Assembly: GCA_002378605.1 (NCBI GenBank)
Contig: DFSK01000126.1
Coordinates: forward strand, 3,675-20,615
Source of the DNA: Alphaproteobacteria bacterium UBA3439
GTDB taxonomy: Bacteria > Pseudomonadota > Alphaproteobacteria > Puniceispirillales > Puniceispirillaceae
Direction of reading: 5' to 3'
Length of the DNA: 16,941 nt
Both the position numbers and the translations under genes were made by a program. The notes beneath the pieces were generated by a model, which was not told the DNA's origin, did not search any database, and worked only from the letters and a program-made list of their open reading frames with translations. Below, piece by piece: positions 8,620-16,941 of the stretch (positions within the stretch are counted from its first letter, which is position 1; every line of letters starts with the position of its first letter).

Positions 8620-9645
8620 ATGATGGAGTTTTTGACACAAGGCTGGATTTTGGAACTTGGCTGGATCGTTGCCAAGATCATGGTTGTGATTGGGCCATTA
8701 TTGATCGCTGTTGCCTATCTTACGCTGGCCGAACGCCGCGTCATTGGCTTTATGCAGCTTCGTAAAGGGCCGAATGTGGTTGGCCCGTTTGGTCTGTTCC
8801 AGCCTTTTGCCGATGCGCTAAAGCTGATGGCGAAAGAAACGATCATGCCAGCGGGTGCCAATAAGGTGGTCTTTATGATCGCGCCGATGTTGACCTTTAT
8901 TTTGTCACTGGTCGCATGGGCGGTTATTCCTTTTGGCGAAGATCTGGTGATTGCGGATATCAATGTTGGCATTTTATATCTGTTTGCCATTTCATCGCTT
9001 GGTGTTTACGGCGTGATCATGGCGGGGTGGGCCAGCAATTCCAAATATGCATTTTTGGGCGCGTTGCGGTCGGCCGCACAGATGGTGTCTTATGAAGTCT
9101 CGATGGGGCTTGTCATCATCAATGTTCTTTTATGCGCCGGATCATTGAATTTGAGCGATATTGTCGAGGCGCAGCGCGGTATGTGGTTTGCCCTGCCATT
9201 ATTGCCGATGTTTGTTGTGTTCTTTATCTCGACACTAGCAGAAACCAACCGTGCGCCATTTGATTTGCCTGAAGGCGAATCTGAATTGGTTGCTGGTTAT
9301 TTTGTCGAATATTCATCAATGTCATTCGCGCTGTTCTTCCTTGGTGAATATGCAAATATGATCCTTATGAGCAGCATGACAGTTGTTTTGTTCCTTGGTG
9401 GATGGTTGCCACCATTTGATATCTGGCCGCTGAATATCATTCCGGGGCCGCTTTGGTTTATCATCAAGATTATGCTGGTATTGTTTGTGTTCTTGTGGGT
9501 GCGGGCAACAACGCCGCGTTACCGTTACGACCAGCTTATGCGTCTTGGATGGAAGATCTTTTTACCATTCTCACTGATCTATGTTGTGCTGACGGCCGGT
9601 TTCCTGCTGGTGACCGATCGTTTGCCAGCCGTGACTTTGAGTTAA
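8620..9645 (+). CDS. nuoH: NADH-quinone oxidoreductase subunit H (NuoH/ND1)
   Basis: NuoH is the membrane subunit that closes the quinone tunnel and links it to the proton channels. With the start chosen here it has 341 residues and about eight helices. The key conserved loop reads [19 protein letters not shown] (from Glu208), followed by [41 protein letters not shown] after the first helix is another strong ND1 marker. The start is ambiguous among ATGs at 8614 (TGATG overlap with the nuoG stop), 8620 and 8623. I chose 8620 because GGAG lies 8 nt upstream. A longer frame to 8563 adds an Arg-rich stretch overlapping nuoG that does not look like NuoH. Confidence 0.96.
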   Translation: MMEFLTQGWILELGWIVAKIMVVIGPLLIAVAYLTLAERRVIGFMQLRKGPNVVGPFGLFQPFADALKLMAKETIMPAGANKVVFMIAPMLTFILSLVAWAVIPFGEDLVIADINVGILYLFAISSLGVYGVIMAGWASNSKYAFLGALRSAAQMVSYEVSMGLVIINVLLCAGSLNLSDIVEAQRGMWFALPLLPMFVVFFISTLAETNRAPFDLPEGESELVAGYFVEYSSMSFALFFLGEYANMILMSSMTVVLFLGGWLPPFDIWPLNIIPGPLWFIIKIMLVLFVFLWVRATTPRYRYDQLMRLGWKIFLPFSLIYVVLTAGFLLVTDRLPAVTLS

Positions 9646-9657
9646 GGAGAAATACGA

Positions 9658-10146
9658 ATGTCCGCTTTGGTAAATGCAGTTCGCTCGTTTTTGCTTCTTG
9701 AGCTTGGCAAGGGCATGTTTTTGACCTTGAAATATTTCTTCAAGCCAAAGGTGACGATCAATTATCCTTATGAAAAAGGCAGCTTGTCACCGCGGTTTCG
9801 TGGTGAGCATGCGTTGCGCCGCTATCCGAATGGCGAAGAACGCTGCATCGCCTGTAAGCTATGCGAAGCTGTCTGTCCGGCGCAGGCCATTACCATCGAA
9901 GCCGAACCGCGCGATGATGGCAGCCGTCGTACCACACGCTATGATATCGACATGACCAAATGTATCTATTGCGGCTTTTGTCAGGAAGCCTGTCCGGTAG
10001 ATGCGATTGTTGAAGGCCCGAATTTTGAATTTGCCACCGAAACCCGCGAAGAGCTGTATTACGATAAAGACAAGCTTTTGGCGAATGGTGACCGCTGGGA
10101 AACCGAAATTGCCCGTAACCTTGCTGCAGACGCGAAATGGCGTTAG
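9658..10146 (+). CDS. nuoI: NADH-quinone oxidoreductase subunit I (NuoI/TYKY, 2x[4Fe-4S])
   Basis: NuoI holds clusters N6a and N6b, which carry electrons to N2 in NuoB. The 162-residue product has two classic ferredoxin motifs: Cys63, Cys66, Cys69, Cys73 ([12 protein letters not shown]) and Cys102, Cys105, Cys108, Cys112 ([12 protein letters not shown]). The N-terminus is an amphipathic helix that lies on the membrane surface. The C-terminal block [20 protein letters not shown] is characteristic of the family. A strong AAGGAG precedes the ATG at 9658. A 46-bp gap to nuoJ follows, one of the two largest inside the operon. Confidence 0.98.
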   Translation: MSALVNAVRSFLLLELGKGMFLTLKYFFKPKVTINYPYEKGSLSPRFRGEHALRRYPNGEERCIACKLCEAVCPAQAITIEAEPRDDGSRRTTRYDIDMTKCIYCGFCQEACPVDAIVEGPNFEFATETREELYYDKDKLLANGDRWETEIARNLAADAKWR

Positions 10147-10192
10147 GCGAAACGATACGGCGCATCGATGATAAAAGAAAGACAGCCATACA

Positions 10193-10822
10193 ATGATTGA
10201 AGCTTTGTTCTTTTACCTGTTTGCCGGGGTGATGCTTGCCAGTGGCTTTATGGTGGTGGTGTCGCGTAACCCTGTCTATTCAGTGTTGTTTCTGATTCTT
10301 GCCTTTTTCAATGCGGCGGGCATGTTTGTGCTGATTGGTGCTGAATTTCTGGCGATGCTACTTGTTGTTGTCTATGTCGGTGCGGTGGCGGTTTTGTTCC
10401 TGTTTGTCGTGATGATGCTGGATATCAACTTTGCTGAAATGCGCGCTGGCTTTCAAAAATATCTTCCCCTTGGGTTGATTGTTGGCGGGATCCTGGTTTT
10501 TGAATTGGTTGCGGCAATGTATGGCGACGCCTTTTCCAAAGCCAGCCTTCCGGTCGCCTCAGAAATCGCCAATACCACCCAGCTTGGCGGCGTGCTTTAC
10601 ACAAAATATGCCTTTTTGTTTCAGATTGCAGGCTTGATCCTGCTGGTGGCGATGATTGGCGCAATTTCATTGACCATGCGGAAACGCGTTGGGGTTCGGC
10701 GGCAATCGATTGCCGCCCAGAACAGCCGTCGCCGCGAGGATGTGATGGAAATTGTCAAAATGCCATCGGGCAAGGCCAAAGCCAAAGACGATGCTGCCGC
10801 TGGCAGTGTTGATGATAAATAG
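10193..10822 (+). CDS. nuoJ: NADH-quinone oxidoreductase subunit J (NuoJ/ND6)
   Basis: NuoJ is a five-helix membrane subunit that sits beside NuoK and takes part in coupling quinone reduction to proton movement. The 209-residue product shows the ND6 markers NPVYSVLFLILAFFNAAG after helix 1 and FLAMLLVVVYVGAVAVLFLF for helix 3, the helix with the pi-bulge. After the last helix there is a hydrophilic tail of about 45 residues, rich in Arg, Lys, Ala and Asp. The first part (RKRVGVRRQSIAAQ) looks like the family, and the end is low-complexity. The ribosome site is weak, and a 10-codon open frame from an ATG at 10168 overlaps the start. Confidence 0.96.
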   Translation: MIEALFFYLFAGVMLASGFMVVVSRNPVYSVLFLILAFFNAAGMFVLIGAEFLAMLLVVVYVGAVAVLFLFVVMMLDINFAEMRAGFQKYLPLGLIVGGILVFELVAAMYGDAFSKASLPVASEIANTTQLGGVLYTKYAFLFQIAGLILLVAMIGAISLTMRKRVGVRRQSIAAQNSRRREDVMEIVKMPSGKAKAKDDAAAGSVDDK

Positions 10823-10834
10823 GGGGGCGGCGCA

Positions 10835-11146
10835 ATGTTGGAATTAACGCTAAATCATTATCTGGCCGTATCAGCCATACTGTTTGCGCTTGGTATTTTT
10901 GGTATTTTTCTGAACCGGAAAAATGTGATCACCATTTTGATGTCAATCGAATTGATGCTGTTGGCGGTCAATATCAATATGGTCGCTTTCTCGGCCTATA
11001 GCGGCAATCTTGAAGGCCAGATTTTCTCGCTGTTTATTTTGACTGTTGCCGCAGCCGAAGCGGCCATTGGCCTTGCGATTCTGGTCGTGTTTTTCCGCAA
11101 CCGTGGTTCCATCGCGGTTGAAGATGTGAATATTTTGAAGGGGTAG
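10835..11146 (+). CDS. nuoK: NADH-quinone oxidoreductase subunit K (NuoK/ND4L)
   Basis: NuoK is a three-helix membrane subunit of the E-channel. The 103-residue product has the two buried glutamates needed for proton transfer: Glu39 in [10 protein letters not shown] and Glu75 in [11 protein letters not shown], matching Glu36 and Glu72 of the E. coli protein by motif. It ends with the usual [11 protein letters not shown]. It lies 12 bp after nuoJ with a G-rich ribosome site, and nuoL follows after 8 bp. Confidence 0.97.
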   Translation: MLELTLNHYLAVSAILFALGIFGIFLNRKNVITILMSIELMLLAVNINMVAFSAYSGNLEGQIFSLFILTVAAAEAAIGLAILVVFFRNRGSIAVEDVNILKG

Positions 11147-11154
11147 GGCAGTTC

Positions 11155-13089
11155 ATGTATTCGCTCATCGTTTTCCTTCCCCTTTTAGGGGCCGTGATTG
11201 CAGGCTTGCTAAGCCTTAGTAATCGCGATCGCGCGGCCGAAATCGTCACGGTTTCAGGCCTTTTGCTGTCTTTGCTGTTTTCGATTATCGCCTTTGCCAA
11301 TGTGGCGGTTGGCGGGCAGCCGGAAACAGTCAATCTGGCGCGGTGGATTTCATCAGGCAGCTTTGTCGCCAATTGGAGCCTGCGGTTTGACACTCTAACC
11401 GCGGTCATGTTGATTGTTGTGACTGGCGTTTCGTCAATGGTGCATATTTATTCGATTGGCTATATGTCGCATGACAATGCGCGGGCGCGCTTTATGGCGT
11501 ATCTAAGCCTATTTACCTTTGCCATGCTGATGCTGGTAACGGCTGATAATCTTGTTCAGATGTTCTTTGGTTGGGAAGGTGTTGGTGTTGCCTCTTACTT
11601 GCTCATCGGTTTTTGGTACAAAAAGGATTCTGCCCATAGCGCGGCAATGAAGGCCTTTGTTGTAAACCGTGTTGGTGACTTTGGTTTTGCGCTTGGCATT
11701 TTAGCGGTTTATGCGCTGTTTGGTTCGGTTCAGTTTGATGTAATTTTTGCGCAATCCAGCGTGATTGCCGCAACCGATATCAACTTTCTTGGCTACCGCC
11801 TTCCTGCGCTTGAGGTTGCTGGCATTTTATTATTTATCGGCGCTATGGGCAAATCAGCCCAGCTTGGCCTTCATACATGGCTTCCCGATGCGATGGAGGG
11901 GCCAACACCGGTATCTGCTCTGATCCATGCGGCGACGATGGTGACAGCTGGCGTCTTTATGATCTGCCGTTTGTCGCCAATGCTGGAATATGCGCCTTTT
12001 GCGCTAGATGTAATCACCGTCATTGGTGCTTTGACCGCTATTTTTGCGGCAACGGTTGGCATGACCCAATTTGATATCAAGCGTGTCATTGCCTATTCAA
12101 CCTGCTCGCAGCTTGGCTATATGTTTTTTGCGGCTGGCGTTTCGGCCTATCCGGCAGCGATGTTCCATCTGACAACACATGCGTTTTTCAAAGCATTGCT
12201 GTTTCTTGGTGCAGGTTCGGTTATTCATGCCATGTCAGATGAGCAGGATCTTCGCAATATGGGCGGCATCTGGAAAAAAGTGCCTGTTACCTATGCGATG
12301 ATGTGGATTGGCTCATTGGCGCTTGCTGGCTTTCCGTTTTTTGCCGGTTACTATTCAAAAGATATGATCCTCGAAGCCGCCTATGCCGCGAATAGCGGGG
12401 TTGGCAGCATGGCTTTCTGGCTTGGTTGTCTTGCCGCCTTTTTAACGGCTTTCTATAGCTGGCGTTTGCTGATCATGGCGTTTCATGGTGCGCCGCGTGC
12501 CAGTGCGCAAGTGATGTCGCATGTTCATGAGTCACCAAAAGTAATGACCTTGCCATTGCTGGTTTTGGCGATTGGTGCGGTGTTTGCTGGCTGGCTTGGC
12601 TATGAATTATTTGTCGGCCATGACATGAAACAATTCTGGGGTGCGTCAATTTTCATTCTGCCAACGCATACGGCAATGGAAGATGCGCATCATGTGCCAA
12701 CATGGGTCAAGCTTTTGCCAATCGTTCTGGCATCAAGCGGGGTCGGGCTTGCGGTATTGTTTTATGCTTACTGGACATCGATGCCAGCGCGGATTGCAGC
12801 GATATTTCGCCCGATCTATCTGTTGTTTTACAATAAATGGTATTTTGACGAACTGTATGATGCGATCTTTGTTCGTCCTGCGGTACGCTTTGGTGCCTAT
12901 TTATGGCAGCGCGGTGATCGCGACACGATTGACGGCTTTGGCCCTGACGGCATGTCGGCATTCATTTACCGCCTGTCGGGGATGTGCTCGCGGGTGCAAA
13001 CCGGCTTTGTTTTCCATTACGCCTTTGCCATGCTGATTGGCGTTGTCGTTCTGGTCAGCTGGTATTATTTACGCTTTAAAGGGGCTTAG
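11155..13089 (+). CDS. nuoL: NADH-quinone oxidoreductase subunit L (NuoL/ND5, antiporter-like)
   Basis: NuoL is the most distal proton-pumping subunit, related to Mrp-type cation/proton antiporters. The 644-residue product has the expected core of about 14 helices plus the C-terminal region that forms the long lateral helix and a final anchor helix. Channel residues are in place: Glu141 in GWEGVGVASYLLIG, Lys233 in GKSAQLGLHTWLPDAMEG and Lys346 in HAFFKALLFLGAG. The PTPVSALIHAATMVTAGVF and YSTCSQLGYMFFA segments are strongly conserved. It is separated from nuoK by 8 bp and from nuoM by only 3 bp. Confidence 0.98.
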   Translation: MYSLIVFLPLLGAVIAGLLSLSNRDRAAEIVTVSGLLLSLLFSIIAFANVAVGGQPETVNLARWISSGSFVANWSLRFDTLTAVMLIVVTGVSSMVHIYSIGYMSHDNARARFMAYLSLFTFAMLMLVTADNLVQMFFGWEGVGVASYLLIGFWYKKDSAHSAAMKAFVVNRVGDFGFALGILAVYALFGSVQFDVIFAQSSVIAATDINFLGYRLPALEVAGILLFIGAMGKSAQLGLHTWLPDAMEGPTPVSALIHAATMVTAGVFMICRLSPMLEYAPFALDVITVIGALTAIFAATVGMTQFDIKRVIAYSTCSQLGYMFFAAGVSAYPAAMFHLTTHAFFKALLFLGAGSVIHAMSDEQDLRNMGGIWKKVPVTYAMMWIGSLALAGFPFFAGYYSKDMILEAAYAANSGVGSMAFWLGCLAAFLTAFYSWRLLIMAFHGAPRASAQVMSHVHESPKVMTLPLLVLAIGAVFAGWLGYELFVGHDMKQFWGASIFILPTHTAMEDAHHVPTWVKLLPIVLASSGVGLAVLFYAYWTSMPARIAAIFRPIYLLFYNKWYFDELYDAIFVRPAVRFGAYLWQRGDRDTIDGFGPDGMSAFIYRLSGMCSRVQTGFVFHYAFAMLIGVVVLVSWYYLRFKGA

Positions 13090-13092
13090 GCG

Positions 13093-14598
13093 ATGATTGA
13101 TAATTGGCCTATCTTATCTATTGTCACCTTCCTGCCGCTGGCGGGTGTGTTGTTCTTGCTATTGATAAAGGGCGACGAAAAGGCTTTGGCGCAAAATTCG
13201 CGTTATGTTGCGATGTGGGTCTCGGGCTTTACCTTTTTGGTCTCATTGCCATTGCTGATCGGGTTTGATAGCAGCGTAGCCGGTTATCAATTTGAAGAAA
13301 AAGCCGTTTGGCTTGCTGGTACCGGCATTGGCTATCACATGGGTATTGACGGTATTTCAATGCCGTTTGTTTTGCTAAGCACGCTTTTGACACCATTGTC
13401 GATCTTGGCGAGTTGGCGGGCCATTACGCATCGCGTTCGTGAATATATGATCGCGTTTTTGGTGCTGGAAACCATGATGGTTGGCATGTTTGTCTCGCTT
13501 GACATGTTGATGTTCTATCTGTTTTTCGAGGCTGTTCTGATCCCGATGTTCCTGATTATCGGCATCTGGGGCGGGGCGCGCCGCGTTTATGCAGCGTTCA
13601 AATTCTTCTTATATACGCTTCTCGGTTCGGTGCTGATGCTGGTCTGTATGCTGGCGATGTATATCGACGCTGGTACGACTGACATTCCGGCGCTGACCGC
13701 GCATCAATTCGCCGAAACAATGCAGACATGGCTGTTCCTTGGGTTCCTTGCGTCTTTCGCGGTGAAGGTGCCGATGTGGCCTGTGCATACATGGCTTCCC
13801 GATGCGCATGTCGAGGCGCCAACCGCAGGATCAATGATTTTGGCGGGCGTTTTGTTGAAAATGGGCGGCTACGGGTTTTTGCGCTTTTCATTACCGATGT
13901 TTCCGCTGGCGTCTGAATATTTTGCGCCATTGATCTTTACGTTATCTATCATTGCGGTGATCTACACATCGCTGGTGGCGTTGGCGCAATCGGATATGAA
14001 AAAGATGATTGCCTATTCATCGGTTGCGCATATGGGTTTTGTGACCATTGGCATTTTTACCATGACCGAACAGGGCATTGCTGGTGCGATGTTCCAGATG
14101 ATCAGCCATGGTTTGGTTTCAGCCGCATTGTTCTTCAGCGTTGGCGTTGTCTATGACCGGCTTCATACGCGGGAAATCAGTGCCTATGGCGGGGTGGCGG
14201 CTGTGATGCCACGCTATGCCGTGTTTTTCATGTTTATGATGCTGGCATCGGTTGGCCTGCCCGGAACAAGTGGCTTTGTTGGTGAAATGCTGGTGCTGGT
14301 TGGCGCATGGCATGCCAGCAGTTGGGTTGCCTTCTTTACCGCAACGGGTCTTGTTCTTGGCGCCACCTATATGCTGTGGCTTTATCGCCGCGTGATGTTT
14401 GGCGCGATTGTCAATGACGAGGTCAAGGCGATGGAACCCATGCAGATGCGCGAATTTTCGATTTTTCTGCCATTGACCTTTCTGGTGTTGCTGTTCGGGG
14501 TTTATCCGATGGCGCTTCTTGATGTGATGGCTGTGTCGATCCAGTTTGTGCTGGATGGTTTATCGGCAAGCGGTTTGCCATTAATGGCAGCAAATTAG
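13093..14598 (+). CDS. nuoM: NADH-quinone oxidoreductase subunit M (NuoM/ND4, antiporter-like)
   Basis: NuoM is the middle antiporter-like proton-pumping subunit. The 501-residue product has about 14 helices. Essential residues are seen as Glu146 in LFFEAVLIPMFLIIGIWGG and Lys225 in FAVKVPMWPVHTWLPDAHVE. The segments SDMKKMIAYSSVAHMGFV and GLPGTSGFVGEMLVLVG are typical ND4 blocks. The ATG at 13093 follows the nuoL stop by 3 bp, with an AGG-type ribosome site overlapping the nuoL stop codon, so the two are probably translationally coupled. Confidence 0.98.
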   Translation: MIDNWPILSIVTFLPLAGVLFLLLIKGDEKALAQNSRYVAMWVSGFTFLVSLPLLIGFDSSVAGYQFEEKAVWLAGTGIGYHMGIDGISMPFVLLSTLLTPLSILASWRAITHRVREYMIAFLVLETMMVGMFVSLDMLMFYLFFEAVLIPMFLIIGIWGGARRVYAAFKFFLYTLLGSVLMLVCMLAMYIDAGTTDIPALTAHQFAETMQTWLFLGFLASFAVKVPMWPVHTWLPDAHVEAPTAGSMILAGVLLKMGGYGFLRFSLPMFPLASEYFAPLIFTLSIIAVIYTSLVALAQSDMKKMIAYSSVAHMGFVTIGIFTMTEQGIAGAMFQMISHGLVSAALFFSVGVVYDRLHTREISAYGGVAAVMPRYAVFFMFMMLASVGLPGTSGFVGEMLVLVGAWHASSWVAFFTATGLVLGATYMLWLYRRVMFGAIVNDEVKAMEPMQMREFSIFLPLTFLVLLFGVYPMALLDVMAVSIQFVLDGLSASGLPLMAAN

Positions 14599-14617
14599 GG
14601 ATTTCTGAGGACATAAA

Positions 14618-16072
14618 ATGATATTTGATCTAGCTGATATCCTGCCTGCCTTGCCTGAAATGATTCTGGCTACCTTGGCGCTTGTTCTGGTTCTTGTTGC
14701 GGCTTATGGCGGCGAGGGGGCCAAGAATGCACGGCGTGTAACGCGGATCGCCCTTGGCGGTATTGTTCTGGCACTGATGTTGATTTGGTCTGGAACAGCG
14801 GCTGATGAAACCGCTTTTGGCGGGATGTTCATGGCTGATAGCTTTGCCAGCTACATGAAGATTCTGGTTCTTCTTGGTACGTTTGGCGCGCTTTATATGT
14901 CGATTACGCCGCTTGCCAAGGATGATATAAATAAGCCTGAATTTGCGCTTCTTGTTGTGCTGGCGCTTGTTGGCATGATGTTGATGATTTCGGCAAATGA
15001 TCTGATGTCACTTTACATGGCGGTTGAGTTACAGTCGCTGCCGCTTTATGTGGTGGCCGCCATGCGCACCAATTCATTGCGCTCATCCGAGGCCGGATTG
15101 AAATATTTTCTGCTTGGTGCCTTGTCATCGGGCATGCTTCTTTATGGCGCGTCGCTGGTCTATGGCTTTGCTGGCACTACCAGCTTTTCCGGCATTGCGG
15201 CGGCGGTATCGGTCGATCAATTGCCGGTGGCCTTTATCGTTGGCATGGTCTTTATGGTGTCGGGCATCGCATTCAAGATTTCTGCCGCGCCGTTCCATAT
15301 GTGGACCCCTGATGTTTATGAAGGCTCGCCAAGTCCGGTAACGGCGCTTTTTGCGATTGCCCCCAAAGTGGCGGCGATGGCGCTGATGATGCGGCTAACC
15401 TATGGTGCCTTTGGCGCGATTGAGGCCGAATGGTCACAGGTTCTGATTGCGTTGTCGATTGCGTCAATGGCCGTTGGTGCGCTTGGCGCAATTATGCAGC
15501 GTGATATCAAGCGCATGATGGCCTATTCATCAATTGCCCATATGGGATATGCGCTTGCCGGTTTAGCTGCTGGCAGCCATCAAGGTGCGCTAGGCGTGAT
15601 GATTTACATGACCGGATACATTTTTATGGGCGCAGGCAGTTTTGCGATTATTTTGCTGATGCGGCGTGATGGGCAATCGGCAACACGGATTGCTGATTTG
15701 CAGGGTTTGTCACGAACCCATCCGATGCTCGCGCTTGGCCTGATGATCATGATGTTTTCAATGGCTGGTATTCCGCCTTTGGCTGGTTTCTTTGGGAAAT
15801 GGTATGTGTTTTTGGCGGCAGTCAATGCAGGGCTTGTTCCGCTTGCCGTTGTTGGTGTTGTGATGAGCGTGATTGGCGCCTTCTATTACCTGCGGATCAT
15901 CAAGATCATGTATTTCGAAGAAACCGATGAGCCTCTTGATACCGATATGCCAACTGCTAATAAAATGGTTCTTGGTGTTTCCATTGCGGTTATTTTGCTG
16001 TTTTTCATCGGGCTTAGCCCTTTGCTCGAAGCGGCGAATCTGGCGGCAACAGCCTTGATGACCCAGCTTTAG
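14618..16072 (+). CDS. nuoN: NADH-quinone oxidoreductase subunit N (NuoN/ND2, antiporter-like)
   Basis: NuoN is the third antiporter-like subunit, next to NuoK in the membrane arm. The 484-residue product has about 14 helices. It shows Glu137 in YMAVELQSLPLYVV, Lys220 in GIAFKISAAPFHMWTPDVYE and the conserved DIKRMMAYSSIAHMGYALAG block. The start at 14618 has TGAGGA a few bases upstream, and the gap from nuoM is 19 bp. No hairpin terminator follows: birA begins 7 bp after the stop, so transcription probably continues into it. Confidence 0.98.
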   Translation: MIFDLADILPALPEMILATLALVLVLVAAYGGEGAKNARRVTRIALGGIVLALMLIWSGTAADETAFGGMFMADSFASYMKILVLLGTFGALYMSITPLAKDDINKPEFALLVVLALVGMMLMISANDLMSLYMAVELQSLPLYVVAAMRTNSLRSSEAGLKYFLLGALSSGMLLYGASLVYGFAGTTSFSGIAAAVSVDQLPVAFIVGMVFMVSGIAFKISAAPFHMWTPDVYEGSPSPVTALFAIAPKVAAMALMMRLTYGAFGAIEAEWSQVLIALSIASMAVGALGAIMQRDIKRMMAYSSIAHMGYALAGLAAGSHQGALGVMIYMTGYIFMGAGSFAIILLMRRDGQSATRIADLQGLSRTHPMLALGLMIMMFSMAGIPPLAGFFGKWYVFLAAVNAGLVPLAVVGVVMSVIGAFYYLRIIKIMYFEETDEPLDTDMPTANKMVLGVSIAVILLFFIGLSPLLEAANLAATALMTQL

Positions 16073-16078
16073 GCTCTT

Positions 16079-16846
16079 ATGACAGAACCTCTCAATTGGT
16101 CGATTACAACTGAACAAAGCGCAACATCAACATCTGATCTTGCCAAAATAGCAGCGACCAATGGGGCGCCGTCGGGAAGTGCGTTTCTGGCAATTGAACA
16201 GACCGCAGGGCGCGGGCGGCATGGCCGTCATTGGGTCTCACAAAAAGGCGGCATGTATCTATCGGTTTTGCTTCGCCCAAGCTTGCCGGTGAATCACTGG
16301 TTTGGGCTGTCATTTGCCGCGTCACTTGCTGTTTTGGAGGCGGTGCGTGGACAGCTTGCCAATCATTTATCGTTTGCTGATATGCCGCAAACAGGGCTGA
16401 AATGGCCAAATGACGTGATTGTTGCGGGTGGCAAGATTTCGGGTATCTTGCTTGAGGTTGAGAACAAGGCCCTGATTGTGGGAAGCGGGGTAAATCTTGC
16501 GCCGGTCGGGCAGGTGGGTTCGCATAATATTGCACCGATTGCGCTTGCTGATATCTGGCCTGATGGGGCTGGTGATTTGCCACAACCATATGATCTTGCC
16601 ACCGCCTATCTTGACCGGCTGGCAATTTGGTATGATCGGTTCTGCCAATCTGGCTTTGGCCCTATTCGTGATTCTTGGCTGGAAAATGCTCTATTTTTGG
16701 GCCAGCGCGTTGCGGTTCAGTGCGACACAAAGGCGCTTTCAGGTGTTTTTCACGATCTTGGCATGGACGGCACGATGCTTTTGCTTGATGATTCAGGTCA
16801 GACACGCCATATCACTACGGGCGATGTAAAACTTTTGGGCAGTTAA
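16079..16846 (+). CDS. birA: Biotin--[acetyl-CoA-carboxylase] ligase (BirA, catalytic type)
   Basis: The enzyme joins biotin to the carrier lysine of acetyl-CoA carboxylase and related carboxylases via biotinyl-AMP. The 255-residue product has the biotin/ATP loop GRGRHGRHW (residues 44-52), the KWPNDV motif (Lys108-Val113), Lys119 in the GGKISGILLE block and GSGVNL. A small SH3-like C-terminal domain (LGQRVAVQC onward) completes it. The N-terminal helix-turn-helix of E. coli BirA is absent: the protein begins directly at the catalytic domain (TTEQSATSTSDLA), so it should not act as a DNA-binding repressor. The ribosome site is weak (AGG by the nuoN stop), which suggests coupling to nuoN translation. 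Confidence 0.93.
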   Translation: MTEPLNWSITTEQSATSTSDLAKIAATNGAPSGSAFLAIEQTAGRGRHGRHWVSQKGGMYLSVLLRPSLPVNHWFGLSFAASLAVLEAVRGQLANHLSFADMPQTGLKWPNDVIVAGGKISGILLEVENKALIVGSGVNLAPVGQVGSHNIAPIALADIWPDGAGDLPQPYDLATAYLDRLAIWYDRFCQSGFGPIRDSWLENALFLGQRVAVQCDTKALSGVFHDLGMDGTMLLLDDSGQTRHITTGDVKLLGS

Positions 16847-16849
16847 CCA

Positions 16850-16941
16850 ATGCTTTTGGCAGTAGATTGCGGCAATACAAATATTGTATTTGCCCTTTAT
16901 GATGGCGATATCCAGCGGGCAAATTGGCGGATCAGTACCGA
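16850..16941 (+). CDS. coaX: Type III pantothenate kinase, 5' end only (CoaX)
   Basis: Only the first 30 codons fall in the window. The translation begins [19 protein letters not shown] and continues to RANWRIST. The DCGNTN loop near the N-terminus is the phosphate-binding motif of CoaX (ASKHA-fold) pantothenate kinases, which catalyse the first step of coenzyme A synthesis. The RxxWRIST segment is also typical. The ATG at 16850 lies 4 bp after the birA stop. The nuoN-birA-coaX order is familiar in Alphaproteobacteria and supports the call. The rest of the gene lies beyond the window end. Confidence 0.9.
   Translation, partial: MLLAVDCGNTNIVFALYDGDIQRANWRIST

Noticed and set aside
16047..16082. 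Possible operon terminator between nuoN and birA
   Set aside because: Only 6 bp separate the genes, and no GC-rich hairpin followed by a U-run is present.

Overview
This window is core chromosomal DNA of an alphaproteobacterium. It holds a complete 14-gene nuo operon (nuoA to nuoN, about 1800-16072) for the proton-pumping NADH:quinone oxidoreductase, respiratory complex I. birA and the start of coaX follow directly on the same strand. Three things point to Alphaproteobacteria: nuoC and nuoD are separate genes (fused in Escherichia coli), NuoG lacks the extra Cys set for cluster N7 in its N-terminal half, and nuoN is followed by birA and coaX. Base composition looks moderate, not GC-rich. That would fit a marine group such as SAR116, but this lineage guess is low confidence because no search could be run.

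Layout. Positions 1-195 are the 3' end of an unrecognised gene. A ten-helix EamA/DMT-type permease follows (226-1092, +). A DUF3429 small membrane protein lies convergent to it (1104-1547, -). The 252-bp gap 1548-1799 separates this divergent gene from nuoA and must carry the nuo promoter. A weak sigma70-like candidate and short direct repeats are visible there.

The nuo genes are tightly packed. nuoA/nuoB, nuoD/nuoE and nuoE/nuoF overlap, and several others are 3-20 bp apart. Gaps of about 50 bp occur only at nuoB-nuoC and nuoI-nuoJ. I see no internal terminator. NuoE, F and G form the NADH-oxidising module, with FMN, NADH and FeS sites. NuoB, C, D and I form the connecting quinone-reducing module with cluster N2. 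NuoA, H, J, K, L, M and N form the membrane proton-pumping arm. All expected FeS cysteines and the membrane Glu/Lys residues I checked are present, so the complex looks functional.

birA (biotin-protein ligase, catalytic domain only) begins 7 bp after nuoN. coaX (type III pantothenate kinase, cut by the window end) begins 4 bp after birA, so both are probably read through from nuo. I found no mobile elements, tRNA or rRNA genes, CRISPR arrays or signs of recent transfer. No previously undescribed system is evident. The findings are modest: start-codon choices, short repeats and palindromes in intergenic DNA, a mini-ORF overlapping the nuoJ start, and an unknown-function membrane gene divergent from the nuo promoter.
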